This document shows positions 9,606-18,237 of a DNA stretch of 64,000 nt, piece by piece (position 1 is the stretch's first letter; each line of letters opens with the position of its first letter). The stretch is from Microcaldota archaeon (GTDB lineage: Archaea > Micrarchaeota > Micrarchaeia > Anstonellales > Bilamarchaeaceae): positions 1-64,000 of the forward strand of contig JAFGCC010000002.1 of assembly GCA_016932815.1 (NCBI GenBank), given 5' to 3'. The position numbers and the translations under genes were made by a program. The notes under the pieces are model-generated. The model was not told the DNA's origin and did not search any database. It saw only the letters and a program-made list of their open reading frames with translations.

Positions 9606-10100
9606 ATGATTGAGGTAAAAATACCTGCAGGTGTGACCGTTGCCGTAGATGGAAACAAGGTAACGGCCAGCGGGCCAAACGGCTCGGCTGCGCGGGAATT
9701 CAAGGGCACTGCCCTTGACCTGAAGCTTGAAGGAGATACCCTTTCCGTAGCAGGAAAGGGGAAAGCCATCGAGAACACCGTAAGGGCCCACCTCGGCAAT
9801 ATGTTTGCCGGAGTCACTGAGGGCTTTACGCAGAAGATGGTGATCCGGTACGCCCACTTCCCTATAAGCGTGGAAGTAAAGGGCAAGGACATCTTAATAA
9901 AGAACTTCCTAGGGGAGAGGAAGCCCAGGAAGACCAAGGTGCACGGAAACGCGAAAGTCGAAGTGAAGGGAAAGGACATCGTGGTTTCGGGAACCGACAG
10001 GGAGGCAGTGGGCCAGACGGTTGCGAACATCCGCAAGACCACAAAGATAAAGGGCCACGACTGCAGGATATTCCAGGACGGGATTTACCCGACCGACTGA
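9606..10100 (+). CDS. rpl6: Ribosomal protein L6 (uL6)
   Basis: IPAGVTVAVDGNKVTASGPNGSAAREF...KMVIRYAHFPISVEVKG...IKNFLGERKPR. Confidence 0.95.
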   Translation: MIEVKIPAGVTVAVDGNKVTASGPNGSAAREFKGTALDLKLEGDTLSVAGKGKAIENTVRAHLGNMFAGVTEGFTQKMVIRYAHFPISVEVKGKDILIKNFLGERKPRKTKVHGNAKVEVKGKDIVVSGTDREAVGQTVANIRKTTKIKGHDCRIFQDGIYPTD

Positions 10101-10112
10101 AGGTGATGTTCA

Positions 10113-10529
10113 ATGGCAGAGAAAAAAGCGGCTGCAAAGGCCCCTGCGAAAAAAACCGGAGCTAAGAAAATCCGGGTAAAGAAAAAGAGCAAGAAGAAAT
10201 TCACCGTGCCCAACTCAACTGGGAAGAGGCGCATGAAGAGCGTAAAGCCCAGGTGGAGGAGGCCTACGGGTGATGATAACAAGAAGAAAATCCGCAAGGC
10301 GTTCATGGGCAAGTCCCCCAGGGTGGGCAACAAGAACACCGCGGAAGTGCGCGGAGTGCACCCTCTTGGCCTCTCTGAAATCCTCGTTTGCAACGCAACC
10401 GAGCTTGAAGGGGCGCAAAACGTGCTAGTCCGGATTGCATCCGGGGTGGGCAAGAAGAAGAGGGCGGAGATTGCCGCGCGGGCAAAGGAGATGAACCTCC
10501 GCGTCTTGAATGCAAAGGTGGTTGAATGA
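10113..10529 (+). CDS. rpl32e: Ribosomal protein L32e
   Basis: RWRRPTGDDNKKKIRKAFMGKSPRVGNKNTAEVRGVHPLGLSEILV. Confidence 0.93.
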   Translation: MAEKKAAAKAPAKKTGAKKIRVKKKSKKKFTVPNSTGKRRMKSVKPRWRRPTGDDNKKKIRKAFMGKSPRVGNKNTAEVRGVHPLGLSEILVCNATELEGAQNVLVRIASGVGKKKRAEIAARAKEMNLRVLNAKVVE

Positions 10530-11056
10530 GCGCTGACACTATCAAGAGGCTCGCGGCCGACATACTAAAAGTCGGGAAGAACCGCGTCCGCATAAAGATG
10601 GATGAGTATTCCAAGGCCATGGAAGCCCTAACGCGCGAAGACGTGCGGGGGCTTATTGCGGAGGGAACGGTGTACAAGGAAAGGTATGTGGGCCCAAGGA
10701 GCAAGCCCGAGAGGAAGAACAAGGGCGTAGGAAAGAGGAGAGGCAAGAAGTACTCGCGCAAGAGCGCAAAGGAGACCTGGATGGAGAAGCTCCGCGCGCA
10801 GAGGAAATACCTCGCGGAGATGATTGAGGGCGGCGAAGTCCCCAAGGAGAGCAAGAGGAAAATCTACCTTAAGATAAAAGGCGGAAGCTTCAAGGGGAAG
10901 AAGGCTCTCAGGGTTTACCTTGAGGAAAACGGGATGCTAAACGAAAAAGCGGCGAAGCCCATTGAGAAGAAGGAGCCCGCAAAGAAGAAGGCGGAGGCAC
11001 CTAAGAAGGCAGCGCCCAGGAAGGCGGAGAAGAAGCCTGTGGCAAAGAAGAAGTGA
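10526..11056 (+). CDS. rpl19e: Ribosomal protein L19e with K/A-rich C-terminal tail
   Basis: IKRLAADILKVGKNRVRIKMDEYSKAMEALTREDVRGLIAEGTVYK. Confidence 0.93.
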   Translation: MSADTIKRLAADILKVGKNRVRIKMDEYSKAMEALTREDVRGLIAEGTVYKERYVGPRSKPERKNKGVGKRRGKKYSRKSAKETWMEKLRAQRKYLAEMIEGGEVPKESKRKIYLKIKGGSFKGKKALRVYLEENGMLNEKAAKPIEKKEPAKKKAEAPKKAAPRKAEKKPVAKKK

Positions 11057-11061
11057 TTGTT

Positions 11062-11637
11062 ATGGCAAAAGCGAAAGGACCTACGTATGTCGTCCCCTTT
11101 AGGAGGAGGAACGAAAAGGCCACCAACTACAAAAAGAGGCTCGCCCTAATAAAATCCGGCAAGCCCAGGATGGTGGTTAGGAGCAGCAACAAGCACGTTC
11201 TTGTGCAGATAGTTGAGTTCCTGCCCAAAGGAGACAAGGTGCTCGTTTCGGTTAGTTCCGGCAAGCTCAGGAAATTCAAGTGGGCATCCAGGCGGAACCT
11301 GCCTACTGCGTACCTTGCAGGATATTATGCGGGCGTGCTCGGCAAGAAGGCGGGAGTAAAGGAATTCGTCCTGGACATCGGCCTTGTTTCCCCGATTGTG
11401 GGGGGGCTGCCGTTTGCGGCGCAGAAGGGTGCGCTTGATGCGGGGCTAAAGAGCCCGCACGGCGAGGAAATAGTTGATGAGAAGAGGGTGCGGGGAGAGC
11501 ACATAGAATCCCTTGCAAACTCCCTTAGCGACGCAGAATACAAGAAGAGGTTCTCTTCCTACATAAAGGAGGGCTTTGACGCTAAGAAATTCACTTCGCT
11601 CTTTGAGAGCGCCAAGGAGGCAATTGGAAAGGAGTAG
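11062..11637 (+). CDS. rpl18: Ribosomal protein L18 (uL18)
   Basis: YVVPFRRRNEKATNYKKRLALIKSGKPRMVVRSSNKHVLVQIVEF. Confidence 0.94.
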   Translation: MAKAKGPTYVVPFRRRNEKATNYKKRLALIKSGKPRMVVRSSNKHVLVQIVEFLPKGDKVLVSVSSGKLRKFKWASRRNLPTAYLAGYYAGVLGKKAGVKEFVLDIGLVSPIVGGLPFAAQKGALDAGLKSPHGEEIVDEKRVRGEHIESLANSLSDAEYKKRFSSYIKEGFDAKKFTSLFESAKEAIGKE

Positions 11638-11642
11638 TGGTT

Positions 11643-12314
11643 ATGATGGCAAGAGGAGCAAGGAAAGGAAGGAGAAGGGATGAGAGCGTCCGCATGCTGG
11701 ATGTCGAGTCCTGGACTCCGAAAACCGAAATTGGAAGGCTCGTAAAAAGCAAGGAAATAGCCTCGCTTGAGGAAGTGTTCAACAGGGGAAAGCCCATACT
11801 AGAACCCGAGATAGTGGACACCCTGCTTCCCGAACTTGAAGCCGAAACCCTTACTGTGAGCCCAACCCAGAGGACTACGGACTCCGGGAGGAAGATGCAG
11901 TTTCGGGTAGTCGTCGTGCTAGGCGACAAGAGGGGCCACGTGGGCCTCGGGGTGGGAAAGAACGACGAAGTCAAGCCCGCGATAGATTACGCGATGCTTG
12001 ATGCGCGCAAACACATGATTTCTGTCAAGAACGGATGCGGCTCATGGGAGTGCAGGTGCGGAGGAAAGCACTCGCTTCCAAGGGAGGTAACCGGGAAGTA
12101 CGGGAGCACGGAAGTGGTTCTAAAGCCCGCCCCCAAGGGGCTTGGCCTTGCAACCAACTCCGTGGTAAAGAAGGTGCTCACCATCGCAGGGGTAAAGGAC
12201 GTGTGGAGCTTCGCAAGGGGTTCCACGTCAAATGTTTACAACATGGCGATGGCGACCATAAACGCTCTGGACTCGCTTAATAGGATGAAGCCTCAGCCGG
12301 GTGATAAGGCATGA
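11643..12314 (+). CDS. rps5: Ribosomal protein S5 (uS5)
   Basis: TDSGRKMQFRVVVVLGDKRGHVGLGVGKNDEVKPAI...NGCGSWECRCG. Confidence 0.95.
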   Translation: MMARGARKGRRRDESVRMLDVESWTPKTEIGRLVKSKEIASLEEVFNRGKPILEPEIVDTLLPELEAETLTVSPTQRTTDSGRKMQFRVVVVLGDKRGHVGLGVGKNDEVKPAIDYAMLDARKHMISVKNGCGSWECRCGGKHSLPREVTGKYGSTEVVLKPAPKGLGLATNSVVKKVLTIAGVKDVWSFARGSTSNVYNMAMATINALDSLNRMKPQPGDKA

Positions 12315-12742
12315 AGATTGCAGTAGTAAGAATCAGGGGAATAAGGAACATTTCGCCTAAGATAAAGAATACGCTTAAGCTGATGAACCTAGAGAAGCCC
12401 AATAACTGCGTAGTCGTAGAAGACAGCGCCCAGAACATGGGAATGGTGCAGGTCTGCAAGGACTACATAACCTATGGGGCAGTCTCGGAAAAAACGCTCT
12501 TTGAGCTCCTTCGCAAGAGGGGCGAAAAAGGCGGAAGGCAGCTTAGGGAAGTCATGGAAGAAGACGAGATTGCGCAGGTCGCAAAGAAAATCATGCATGA
12601 AGAGAACGTGAAGAATTTCGTGAACCCCGTCTTCAGGTTGCATCCTCCAAGGAAGGGCTACAAAACAATTAAAAAGCCCGCCCCAGAAGGTGACCTCGGC
12701 AAGAGGGAGGACATGGATTCGCTCCTAAAGAGGATGATGTGA
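12311..12742 (+). CDS. rpl30: Ribosomal protein L30 (uL30)
   Basis: MKIAVVRIRGIRNISPKIKNTLKLMNLEKPNNCVVVEDSAQNMGMVQVCKDYITYG. Confidence 0.94.
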   Translation: MKIAVVRIRGIRNISPKIKNTLKLMNLEKPNNCVVVEDSAQNMGMVQVCKDYITYGAVSEKTLFELLRKRGEKGGRQLREVMEEDEIAQVAKKIMHEENVKNFVNPVFRLHPPRKGYKTIKKPAPEGDLGKREDMDSLLKRMM

Positions 12743-12747
12743 TTCTT

Positions 12748-13137
12748 ATGCCAGCAAGGAAGAAAAGGAAAATCGGCAAGATGCGCGGAAGCAGGAGCTG
12801 CGGAACCGGAAACATCAAGAACAAGCGCGGTTCCGGATGCCGCGGCGGAGTTGGCAACGCAGGCTTGCACAAGCACAAGTGGAGCTGGATTACTACCAAT
12901 GACCCGGACCGCTACGGGCGCGAGGGGCTCAAGAGGAAGAGCGTGCGCGTCCCGGTAATTAGCTTATACCAGATAGAGTCCCGGGCCACTAAGGGAGAAA
13001 AGGAAATCTCCTTTAAGGGAAAGGTCTTAGCAACCGGCGCAATCCGCCAGGCGGTCAAGGTCAAGGCTCTTGCATGGAGTGCGAGGGCACAGGAGAAGAT
13101 AACCGCCGCAGGCGGAGAGATTGCGAAACTTGAGTGA
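12748..13137 (+). CDS. rpl15: Ribosomal protein L15 (uL15)
   Basis: MRGSRSCGTGNIKNKRGSGCRGGVGNAGLHKHKWSW. Confidence 0.94.
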   Translation: MPARKKRKIGKMRGSRSCGTGNIKNKRGSGCRGGVGNAGLHKHKWSWITTNDPDRYGREGLKRKSVRVPVISLYQIESRATKGEKEISFKGKVLATGAIRQAVKVKALAWSARAQEKITAAGGEIAKLE

Positions 13138-13151
13138 ACCCTTGAATGGAT

Positions 13152-13169
13152 GCCCGCTTTTTCGCGGGC
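13152..13169. other. GC-rich hairpin between L15 and secY (GCCCGC-tttttc-GCGGGC)
   Basis: Perfect 6-bp inverted repeat in the L15-secY gap. Confidence 0.6.
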
Positions 13170-13213
13170 CCCTCCTTGGGCAATATTAGACAAAAACAAA
13201 AAAGGGAATTGAA

Positions 13214-14638
13214 ATGGGCGCGATTCTGGATATTGGGCACAACATTGCACAGCTGCTCCCGGAGATAAAGCCGCCAACGCGGCCTCCTGAGATAAAAGAA
13301 AGGTTCATCTGGACGGGCATTGCGCTCTTCATATTCTTCCTCATGTACAACGTGGTGGCATTCGGGGCAAGGGACCACGGAGCCACCTTTGACTTCCTGC
13401 AGATGATTACCGCATCCAAAGTGGGAAGCCTCCTTACTACCAGTATCGGGCCGATTGTGTTGGCCAGCATATTCCTGCAGCTCTTCTCAGGAGCGGGAAT
13501 AATCAACCTCAACCCGCGGGACCCTGCGGAGAAGGTGAAATTCCAGGAGCTCCAGAAAGTTCTTGCGATACTAATTGCGCTAGTTGAGGCGGCCATCTTC
13601 GTAATGACCGGCAGGGTTATGCTCGCAGAAGGGCTTGCCCCGGAAATTGCGATGCCGCTTGTGATACTGCAGATTGCGCTTGGTTCGGTTGTTGTCCTAT
13701 ACCTGGACGAAGTTGTAACCAAATATGGAATAGGAAGCGGAATCAGCCTGTTCATCGCAGCGGGTGTTTCGTTCTCCGTAATTGGGGGCGCGGTTGCGCT
13801 CGTCTTCGGGGAGGCGGGAGTGCTTAGTGCGGTTTCGGGAGGGGGAGCCGAAGCAATACCCAACGCCCTTATGATACTTGCTCCGATACTCGTGACGCTG
13901 GTTGTGTGGTTCCTCGTATCGTACGGGGAGGGGATGAAAGTGGAAATTCCCCTTGCATACCAGAAGGCAAGGGGGCTTAGCCCGAAACTTCCCCTTAACC
14001 TGTTCTACCTGTCAAACATACCGGTTATTTTCGCGAGTGCGCTCCTAATGAACGTCCAGCTGTTTGCAGTGGGGCTTAGCGGAGTGAGCTTTGATGTGGG
14101 GGGATTTGACATCGTTTCCGCATTGGGCTACGTGGATGCCAGCCACCAGCTAACAGACGGGTTCCTGTACCTGATTACCCCGATATACGGCGGAGGGCAG
14201 AGCACCATTGCACACCTCAACTTCCTCTTAAACGGGGTTACGCCCATATTCGGGATACCGGAGTGGGTGCACGCAATCGTTTATGTCATATTCTTGTCCC
14301 TGGTTTCGGTCCTCTTCGGCATTTTCTGGGCGGAAACATCCAACATGGACACTAAGGGCATGACCGACCAGCTCCTTGGCTCCGGGATGCAGATTCCGGG
14401 GTGGAGGACGGATAGGAGGATGCTTGAGAGGATACTAGACAAATACATACCTCCCCTCATAGTGCTCGGTTCGCTCTTAGTCGGGCTGGTTGCCGGGCTT
14501 GCGGACCTTAGCGGCGCGCTTGGTACCGGAACGGGAATCCTCCTTACAGTGGGTATCTTCTATAGGACCTACCAGCAGCTAAAGAGGCAGAGGATGCTTG
14601 AGAACGCCCCGTTCCTAAGCGGGATAATTGGTGAGTAA
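13214..14638 (+). CDS. secY: Protein translocase subunit SecY/Sec61alpha
   Basis: ~10 TM; KYGIGSGISLFIAAGV; YYGG-type plug region; position after L15. Confidence 0.96.
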   Translation: MGAILDIGHNIAQLLPEIKPPTRPPEIKERFIWTGIALFIFFLMYNVVAFGARDHGATFDFLQMITASKVGSLLTTSIGPIVLASIFLQLFSGAGIINLNPRDPAEKVKFQELQKVLAILIALVEAAIFVMTGRVMLAEGLAPEIAMPLVILQIALGSVVVLYLDEVVTKYGIGSGISLFIAAGVSFSVIGGAVALVFGEAGVLSAVSGGGAEAIPNALMILAPILVTLVVWFLVSYGEGMKVEIPLAYQKARGLSPKLPLNLFYLSNIPVIFASALLMNVQLFAVGLSGVSFDVGGFDIVSALGYVDASHQLTDGFLYLITPIYGGGQSTIAHLNFLLNGVTPIFGIPEWVHAIVYVIFLSLVSVLFGIFWAETSNMDTKGMTDQLLGSGMQIPGWRTDRRMLERILDKYIPPLIVLGSLLVGLVAGLADLSGALGTGTGILLTVGIFYRTYQQLKRQRMLENAPFLSGIIGE

Positions 14639-14640
14639 AG

Positions 14641-15180
14641 ATGATTATAGTGATGGGGCTCCCCGGAGCAGGCAAGAGCACGGTGCTAAAGGGAGTGCAG
14701 GGCGAAGTCAGGCAGGTAAACTACGGAACCCTGATGTTTGAGATTGCAAAGGAGAAATTCGGGATTGAGGGCCGCGACCAGATGCGCAAGCTCCCGGTGG
14801 AAAACCAGAAGGAGGTGCAGGCGGCGGTCGCAGAGAGGCTCTCCAAAGAGGAGGGGAAGGTAATCCTGGATACCCACTGCTCAATAAAGACCGGCAAGGG
14901 ATACCTGCCCGGGCTGCCTTTTGAACTTTTAGCCAAGCTTTCAGTTGAAGGGGTAGTGCTCGTTACCGCAAAGCCCGAAGAGGTTTTTGAGAGGAGGAGC
15001 AGGGACCCAAGCAGGGACCGCGACAGGGAAACCCTAGAGGATGTGCAGGAGCACGATTTCATGAACAGGGCGTTCTTAGCGGCTTACGCTGCCCACAGGG
15101 GCTGCCCGGCAAAGATAATATACAATGCGCAGGGGAAGGTGGAGGAAGCCACCGCAAAGCTGCAGCAAATGCTAGAGTGA
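14641..15180 (+). CDS. adkA: Archaeal adenylate kinase (AdkA type)
   Basis: VMGLPGAGKSTVLKGV P-loop; position after secY. Confidence 0.9.
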   Translation: MIIVMGLPGAGKSTVLKGVQGEVRQVNYGTLMFEIAKEKFGIEGRDQMRKLPVENQKEVQAAVAERLSKEEGKVILDTHCSIKTGKGYLPGLPFELLAKLSVEGVVLVTAKPEEVFERRSRDPSRDRDRETLEDVQEHDFMNRAFLAAYAAHRGCPAKIIYNAQGKVEEATAKLQQMLE

Positions 15181-15186
15181 ACGAAA

Positions 15187-15963
15187 ATGATTCCTTACGA
15201 GATTTACTTTTGGATTGTCACCGCATGCGCGCTGGTTTATACTAGCATAAGCCAGGTGGTGCGCGGAAAATTCGTCAACATGGAGCGGATGAAAACCATC
15301 CAGAAGGACCTAAACGAATACAACAAGCAGTACTTTGATGCGATGAAGAAGAACAACTCCAAGAAAATGGAGGAGGTAAAAGCCAGGCAGGACGCCCTCA
15401 TGCCCGAATTCAACGGCATGATGATGGGGCAGTTCAAGGTCATGGGGGTAATCATAGTAGTTTTCATGAGCTTCATGTGGGTTCTTGGGGCAATCGACCC
15501 GCATATTGAAGACGATTTGAGCTTTGAGCTATCCCTCGCTGGAGACGGGGAGTGGTGCGGGGAAATACCCCTTGGCCCAAACGAAGGGCCCTGGGAGATT
15601 GACGTGACCGCCTTTGAGGGGGACGCGCTAAAATCGGAGAGGGGAGTTACGATATTCTACATTGAGGCCTCCGAGTTCCTGCCTTCCGGCAAGGTAACCG
15701 GTGAGGAAATGAATGTTTTTGCGGATAAGGACCTCTATCTGCAAGATGAAAGCGCGGTTGTGTGCGCGGTCCCTCCTGCCAATGCGGACCGGGTCGTAGC
15801 GACTGCGAATAGCGGAACTTGGTTCCACGTAGGGCTCCCATTTGAAATACCCGTGCTTGAGACGAGGACGCTAAACGGGGTGAACATCTGGTTCATCCTG
15901 GTTGCAATCGTAGGAGGGCTGGGAATAGCCAGAGTAAAAAAAGCGATTGAAGAAAAAGGGTGA
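15187..15963 (+). CDS. DUF106 / EMC3-Oxa1 superfamily membrane protein with inserted extracytoplasmic domain
   Basis: TM1 plus cytosolic coiled coil (MKKNNSKKMEEVKARQDALMPEFNGMMMGQFKVMGVIIVVFMSFMWVL); ~115-aa insertion before the last TM. Confidence 0.87.
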   Translation: MIPYEIYFWIVTACALVYTSISQVVRGKFVNMERMKTIQKDLNEYNKQYFDAMKKNNSKKMEEVKARQDALMPEFNGMMMGQFKVMGVIIVVFMSFMWVLGAIDPHIEDDLSFELSLAGDGEWCGEIPLGPNEGPWEIDVTAFEGDALKSERGVTIFYIEASEFLPSGKVTGEEMNVFADKDLYLQDESAVVCAVPPANADRVVATANSGTWFHVGLPFEIPVLETRTLNGVNIWFILVAIVGGLGIARVKKAIEEKG

Positions 15964-15967
15964 GATT

Positions 15968-16285
15968 ATGCCAAACACGAAAAACAGGTCAACTTCCATG
16001 AGGAAAGTAAAAAGGCGCGTCCCTTCCGGGGAGAGCCGGGAATACTACTCCCGCAGGAGCGGGGCGGGCGCTGCACATTGCGCAGTATGCAAGGGAGCGC
16101 TCAAGGCCGTGCAGAGCACGGGCCCTAAGAGTTCAAGGAGGCCGGAGAGGAAATTCGGCGGCGTGCTCTGCCACAAGTGCCAGAAAATCGTGGTCGTGGA
16201 AGCGTCCAGGGTAAAGGAGAAGGCAAAGAGCATGGATGATGTGGACATCATCTACCGCAAGTACGTAGAGGGTATCGTAAAATGA
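15968..16285 (+). CDS. rpl34e: Ribosomal protein L34e
   Basis: CAVCKGALKAV...RPERKFGGVLCHKCQKIVVVEASR. Confidence 0.92.
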   Translation: MPNTKNRSTSMRKVKRRVPSGESREYYSRRSGAGAAHCAVCKGALKAVQSTGPKSSRRPERKFGGVLCHKCQKIVVVEASRVKEKAKSMDDVDIIYRKYVEGIVK

Positions 16286-16800
16286 TTATAGCTGTTTCCG
16301 GTTTGGGCGGAAGCGGCAAGGACACCCTGGGCAGGGCGATTGCAAAAGAGCTCGGCCTCCGGGTGGTGTGCCCCACTTTCAAGACTCTTGCAGAAGATGA
16401 GGGAATTTCCCTCATGGAGTTTCAGGAGAAAGCGAAGAACGACCCGGAAATTGACCGGAAGTTTGATGATGCTTTGAAGAGGGAATGCTCCGCAGGGGAC
16501 TGCGTGGTGACCACGTGGCTTGGGCCCTGGATGGTGGAGGCGGACCTGCGCGTGTGGGTTTTCGCTTCCGAAGCGGTGCGCGCTTTGCGCATCGCAAAAA
16601 GGGACAATCTCTCCGAATCGGATGCATTAATGCACATAAAAAAGCGGGACGCGGACAACCGCGAGAGGTACCTTAAGCTATATGGGATAGACATATTGGG
16701 CGTTGAAAGATTCGACGTTGCGCTGAACTCCGGGAATTATTCCCCGGAAGAAATGGCAAGTATTGTGGCCGAGGCTATCGGCCAGAAAAAGAAAAGGTGA
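16282..16800 (+). CDS. cmk: Cytidylate kinase (archaeal)
   Basis: IIAVSGLGGSGKDTLGRAIAKELGLRVV P-loop; between L34e and L14e. Confidence 0.88.
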   Translation: MIIAVSGLGGSGKDTLGRAIAKELGLRVVCPTFKTLAEDEGISLMEFQEKAKNDPEIDRKFDDALKRECSAGDCVVTTWLGPWMVEADLRVWVFASEAVRALRIAKRDNLSESDALMHIKKRDADNRERYLKLYGIDILGVERFDVALNSGNYSPEEMASIVAEAIGQKKKR

Positions 16801-16805
16801 AGATT

Positions 16806-16979
16806 ATGGCAGCAATTGAAGAAGGAAGGATTTGCGTAAAGAACATGGGAAGGGACTCCGGAGAGGAAGTCGTGATCACGAAGATAGTGGACGACAACTA
16901 CGTCATGGTAAAGGATGCGAAAGGGCAGGAGAGCAAGGTAAGCATCCGGCACCTGGAGCCCACTTCCCGCAAGGAGTAA
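16806..16979 (+). CDS. rpl14e: Ribosomal protein L14e
   Basis: IEEGRICVKNMGRDSGEEVVITKIVDDNYVMVKD...RHLEPTSRK. Confidence 0.92.
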   Translation: MAAIEEGRICVKNMGRDSGEEVVITKIVDDNYVMVKDAKGQESKVSIRHLEPTSRKE

Positions 16980-16980
16980 C

Positions 16981-17859
16981 ATGGGAAACGTGGAACCGCT
17001 CCTGGAATCCGGAGTGGTCCTGCTGGACAAACCCTGCGGCCCGGTCAGCCATGAGGTCACTTCATGGGTGAAGAAGATGCTCTTCGTTTCGCGCACCGGG
17101 CATGCGGGAACCCTTGACCCCGACGTTTCCGGCGTGCTCCCCGTTGCAATCGGGAGGGCCACCAAGCTCCTTCGCTACATTGCGGGAAAGAGGAAAACCT
17201 ACGTAGGAATATGCAAATTCAAAAAAGAGCTCAAGAGTGGGCATATTGAAGACCTTTTTGCTTCTTTTAGGGGGGAAATCGAGCAGACTCCCCCCCTTGT
17301 TTCCGCGGTCAGGAAAGTTAGGAGGAAGAGGTTCGTGCATTCTTTGGAAGTGCTCGAAATAGACGGGAAGCGCGTGCTCTTCCGCGCAGTTGTGGAAGCG
17401 GGAACTTACATACGGGCTCTTTGTGAGGACATTGGCGAGAAAGCGGGGTGCGGCGCATTCATGGAGGAATTGCGGCGGACTGCTGTGGGGCGCATAAGGG
17501 AGGATTCGTGCTGCACGATGCAGGATTTGTCCGATGCTTATTGGCTCTGGAAGGAGAAGGGAGACGGGCGGCTCCTAGAAAAATGCATAGTCCCAATTGA
17601 GAAGCTAATTGATTTTAGGAGGATTTACGTTAGGGGCAACGTTCCGGATTCGCTTGCATCCGGGGCGCAGTTGATGGCTCCGGGGCTATGCGGGGCGGAG
17701 CCTGGGATAAAAAAAGGGGACCTTGTGGCGATTTACAGCGAAGGGGGCGATTTCGTCGGGGTGGGAAGCGCGCTCTTTGACGGAGAAGAGATGAATTCCA
17801 GGGAGCGCGGAAGGATTGTCGCCACCGAGAGAATCCATTGGAAGAAGGGTAAGGAATAA
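16981..17859 (+). CDS. cbf5: tRNA/rRNA pseudouridine synthase Cbf5 (TruB family, PUA)
   Basis: VVLLDKPCGPVSHEVTSWVKKML...TGHAGTLDPDVSGVLPVAIGRATKLLRYI. Confidence 0.95.
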   Translation: MGNVEPLLESGVVLLDKPCGPVSHEVTSWVKKMLFVSRTGHAGTLDPDVSGVLPVAIGRATKLLRYIAGKRKTYVGICKFKKELKSGHIEDLFASFRGEIEQTPPLVSAVRKVRRKRFVHSLEVLEIDGKRVLFRAVVEAGTYIRALCEDIGEKAGCGAFMEELRRTAVGRIREDSCCTMQDLSDAYWLWKEKGDGRLLEKCIVPIEKLIDFRRIYVRGNVPDSLASGAQLMAPGLCGAEPGIKKGDLVAIYSEGGDFVGVGSALFDGEEMNSRERGRIVATERIHWKKGKE

Positions 17860-17899
17860 AAACAAATTGGGTATATAGAATATCCCGAATTAACTGAAT

Positions 17900-17984
17900 G
17901 CGGAGATGGCAGAATCTGGTTATCGCGCACGCCTGGAAAGCGTGTGCCTTTACGGGCTTGGGAGTTCAAATCTCCCTCTCCGCG
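17900..17984 (+). tRNA. tRNA-Ser (GGA)
   Basis: Acceptor GCGGAGA/TCTCCGC, T-arm GGGAG-TTCAAAT-CTCCC, anticodon arm CACGC-CTGGAAA-GCGTG, long variable arm, G discriminator, no encoded CCA; upstream TATA-like GTATATAG. Confidence 0.93.
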
Positions 17985-18000
17985 AGCGAAGCGAGCGGGA

Positions 18001-18061
18001 GGGGCAGTAATCGGAGGCGAAGCCGAAGATTACTCCAACCCTCTCCGCGTACCATCCTTTT
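18001..18061. repeat. Diverged direct repeat, copy 1 (ggggcagtaaYcg..gaagccgaagattRctccaacc..taccatcctttt)
   Basis: About 61 bp matching 18165-18227 in order and spacing; internal stem GTAATC..GATTAC and GGC-GAA-GCC. Confidence 0.75.
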
Positions 18062-18164
18062 CTTCTTGAGCTCTGCTCAAGAGATGCAATCTCCGATTGC
18101 ACAGATTTCAAAAAAGAAAAGGCTAGTAGCTCCCAAAAGAAAACAATTATCGGAGTATTATTCC

Positions 18165-18227
18165 GGGGCAGTAACCGAGGCTGAAGCCGAAGATTGCTCC
18201 AACCTTATTGCTTACCATCCTTTTTTT
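18165..18227. repeat. Diverged direct repeat, copy 2
   Basis: See copy 1 at 18001-18061. Confidence 0.75.
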
Positions 18228-18237
18228 GCAAAAAAGG

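Noticed and set aside
13186-13863. 225-aa minus-strand ORF opposite secY
   Set aside because: Antisense to clearly recognised SecY.
17985-18000. gagcgaagcgagcggg palindrome just after tRNA-Ser as a specific regulatory site
   Set aside because: GAGCGAAGCGAGC-type short palindromes are common in many genomes; not reported separately beyond the hairpin cluster.
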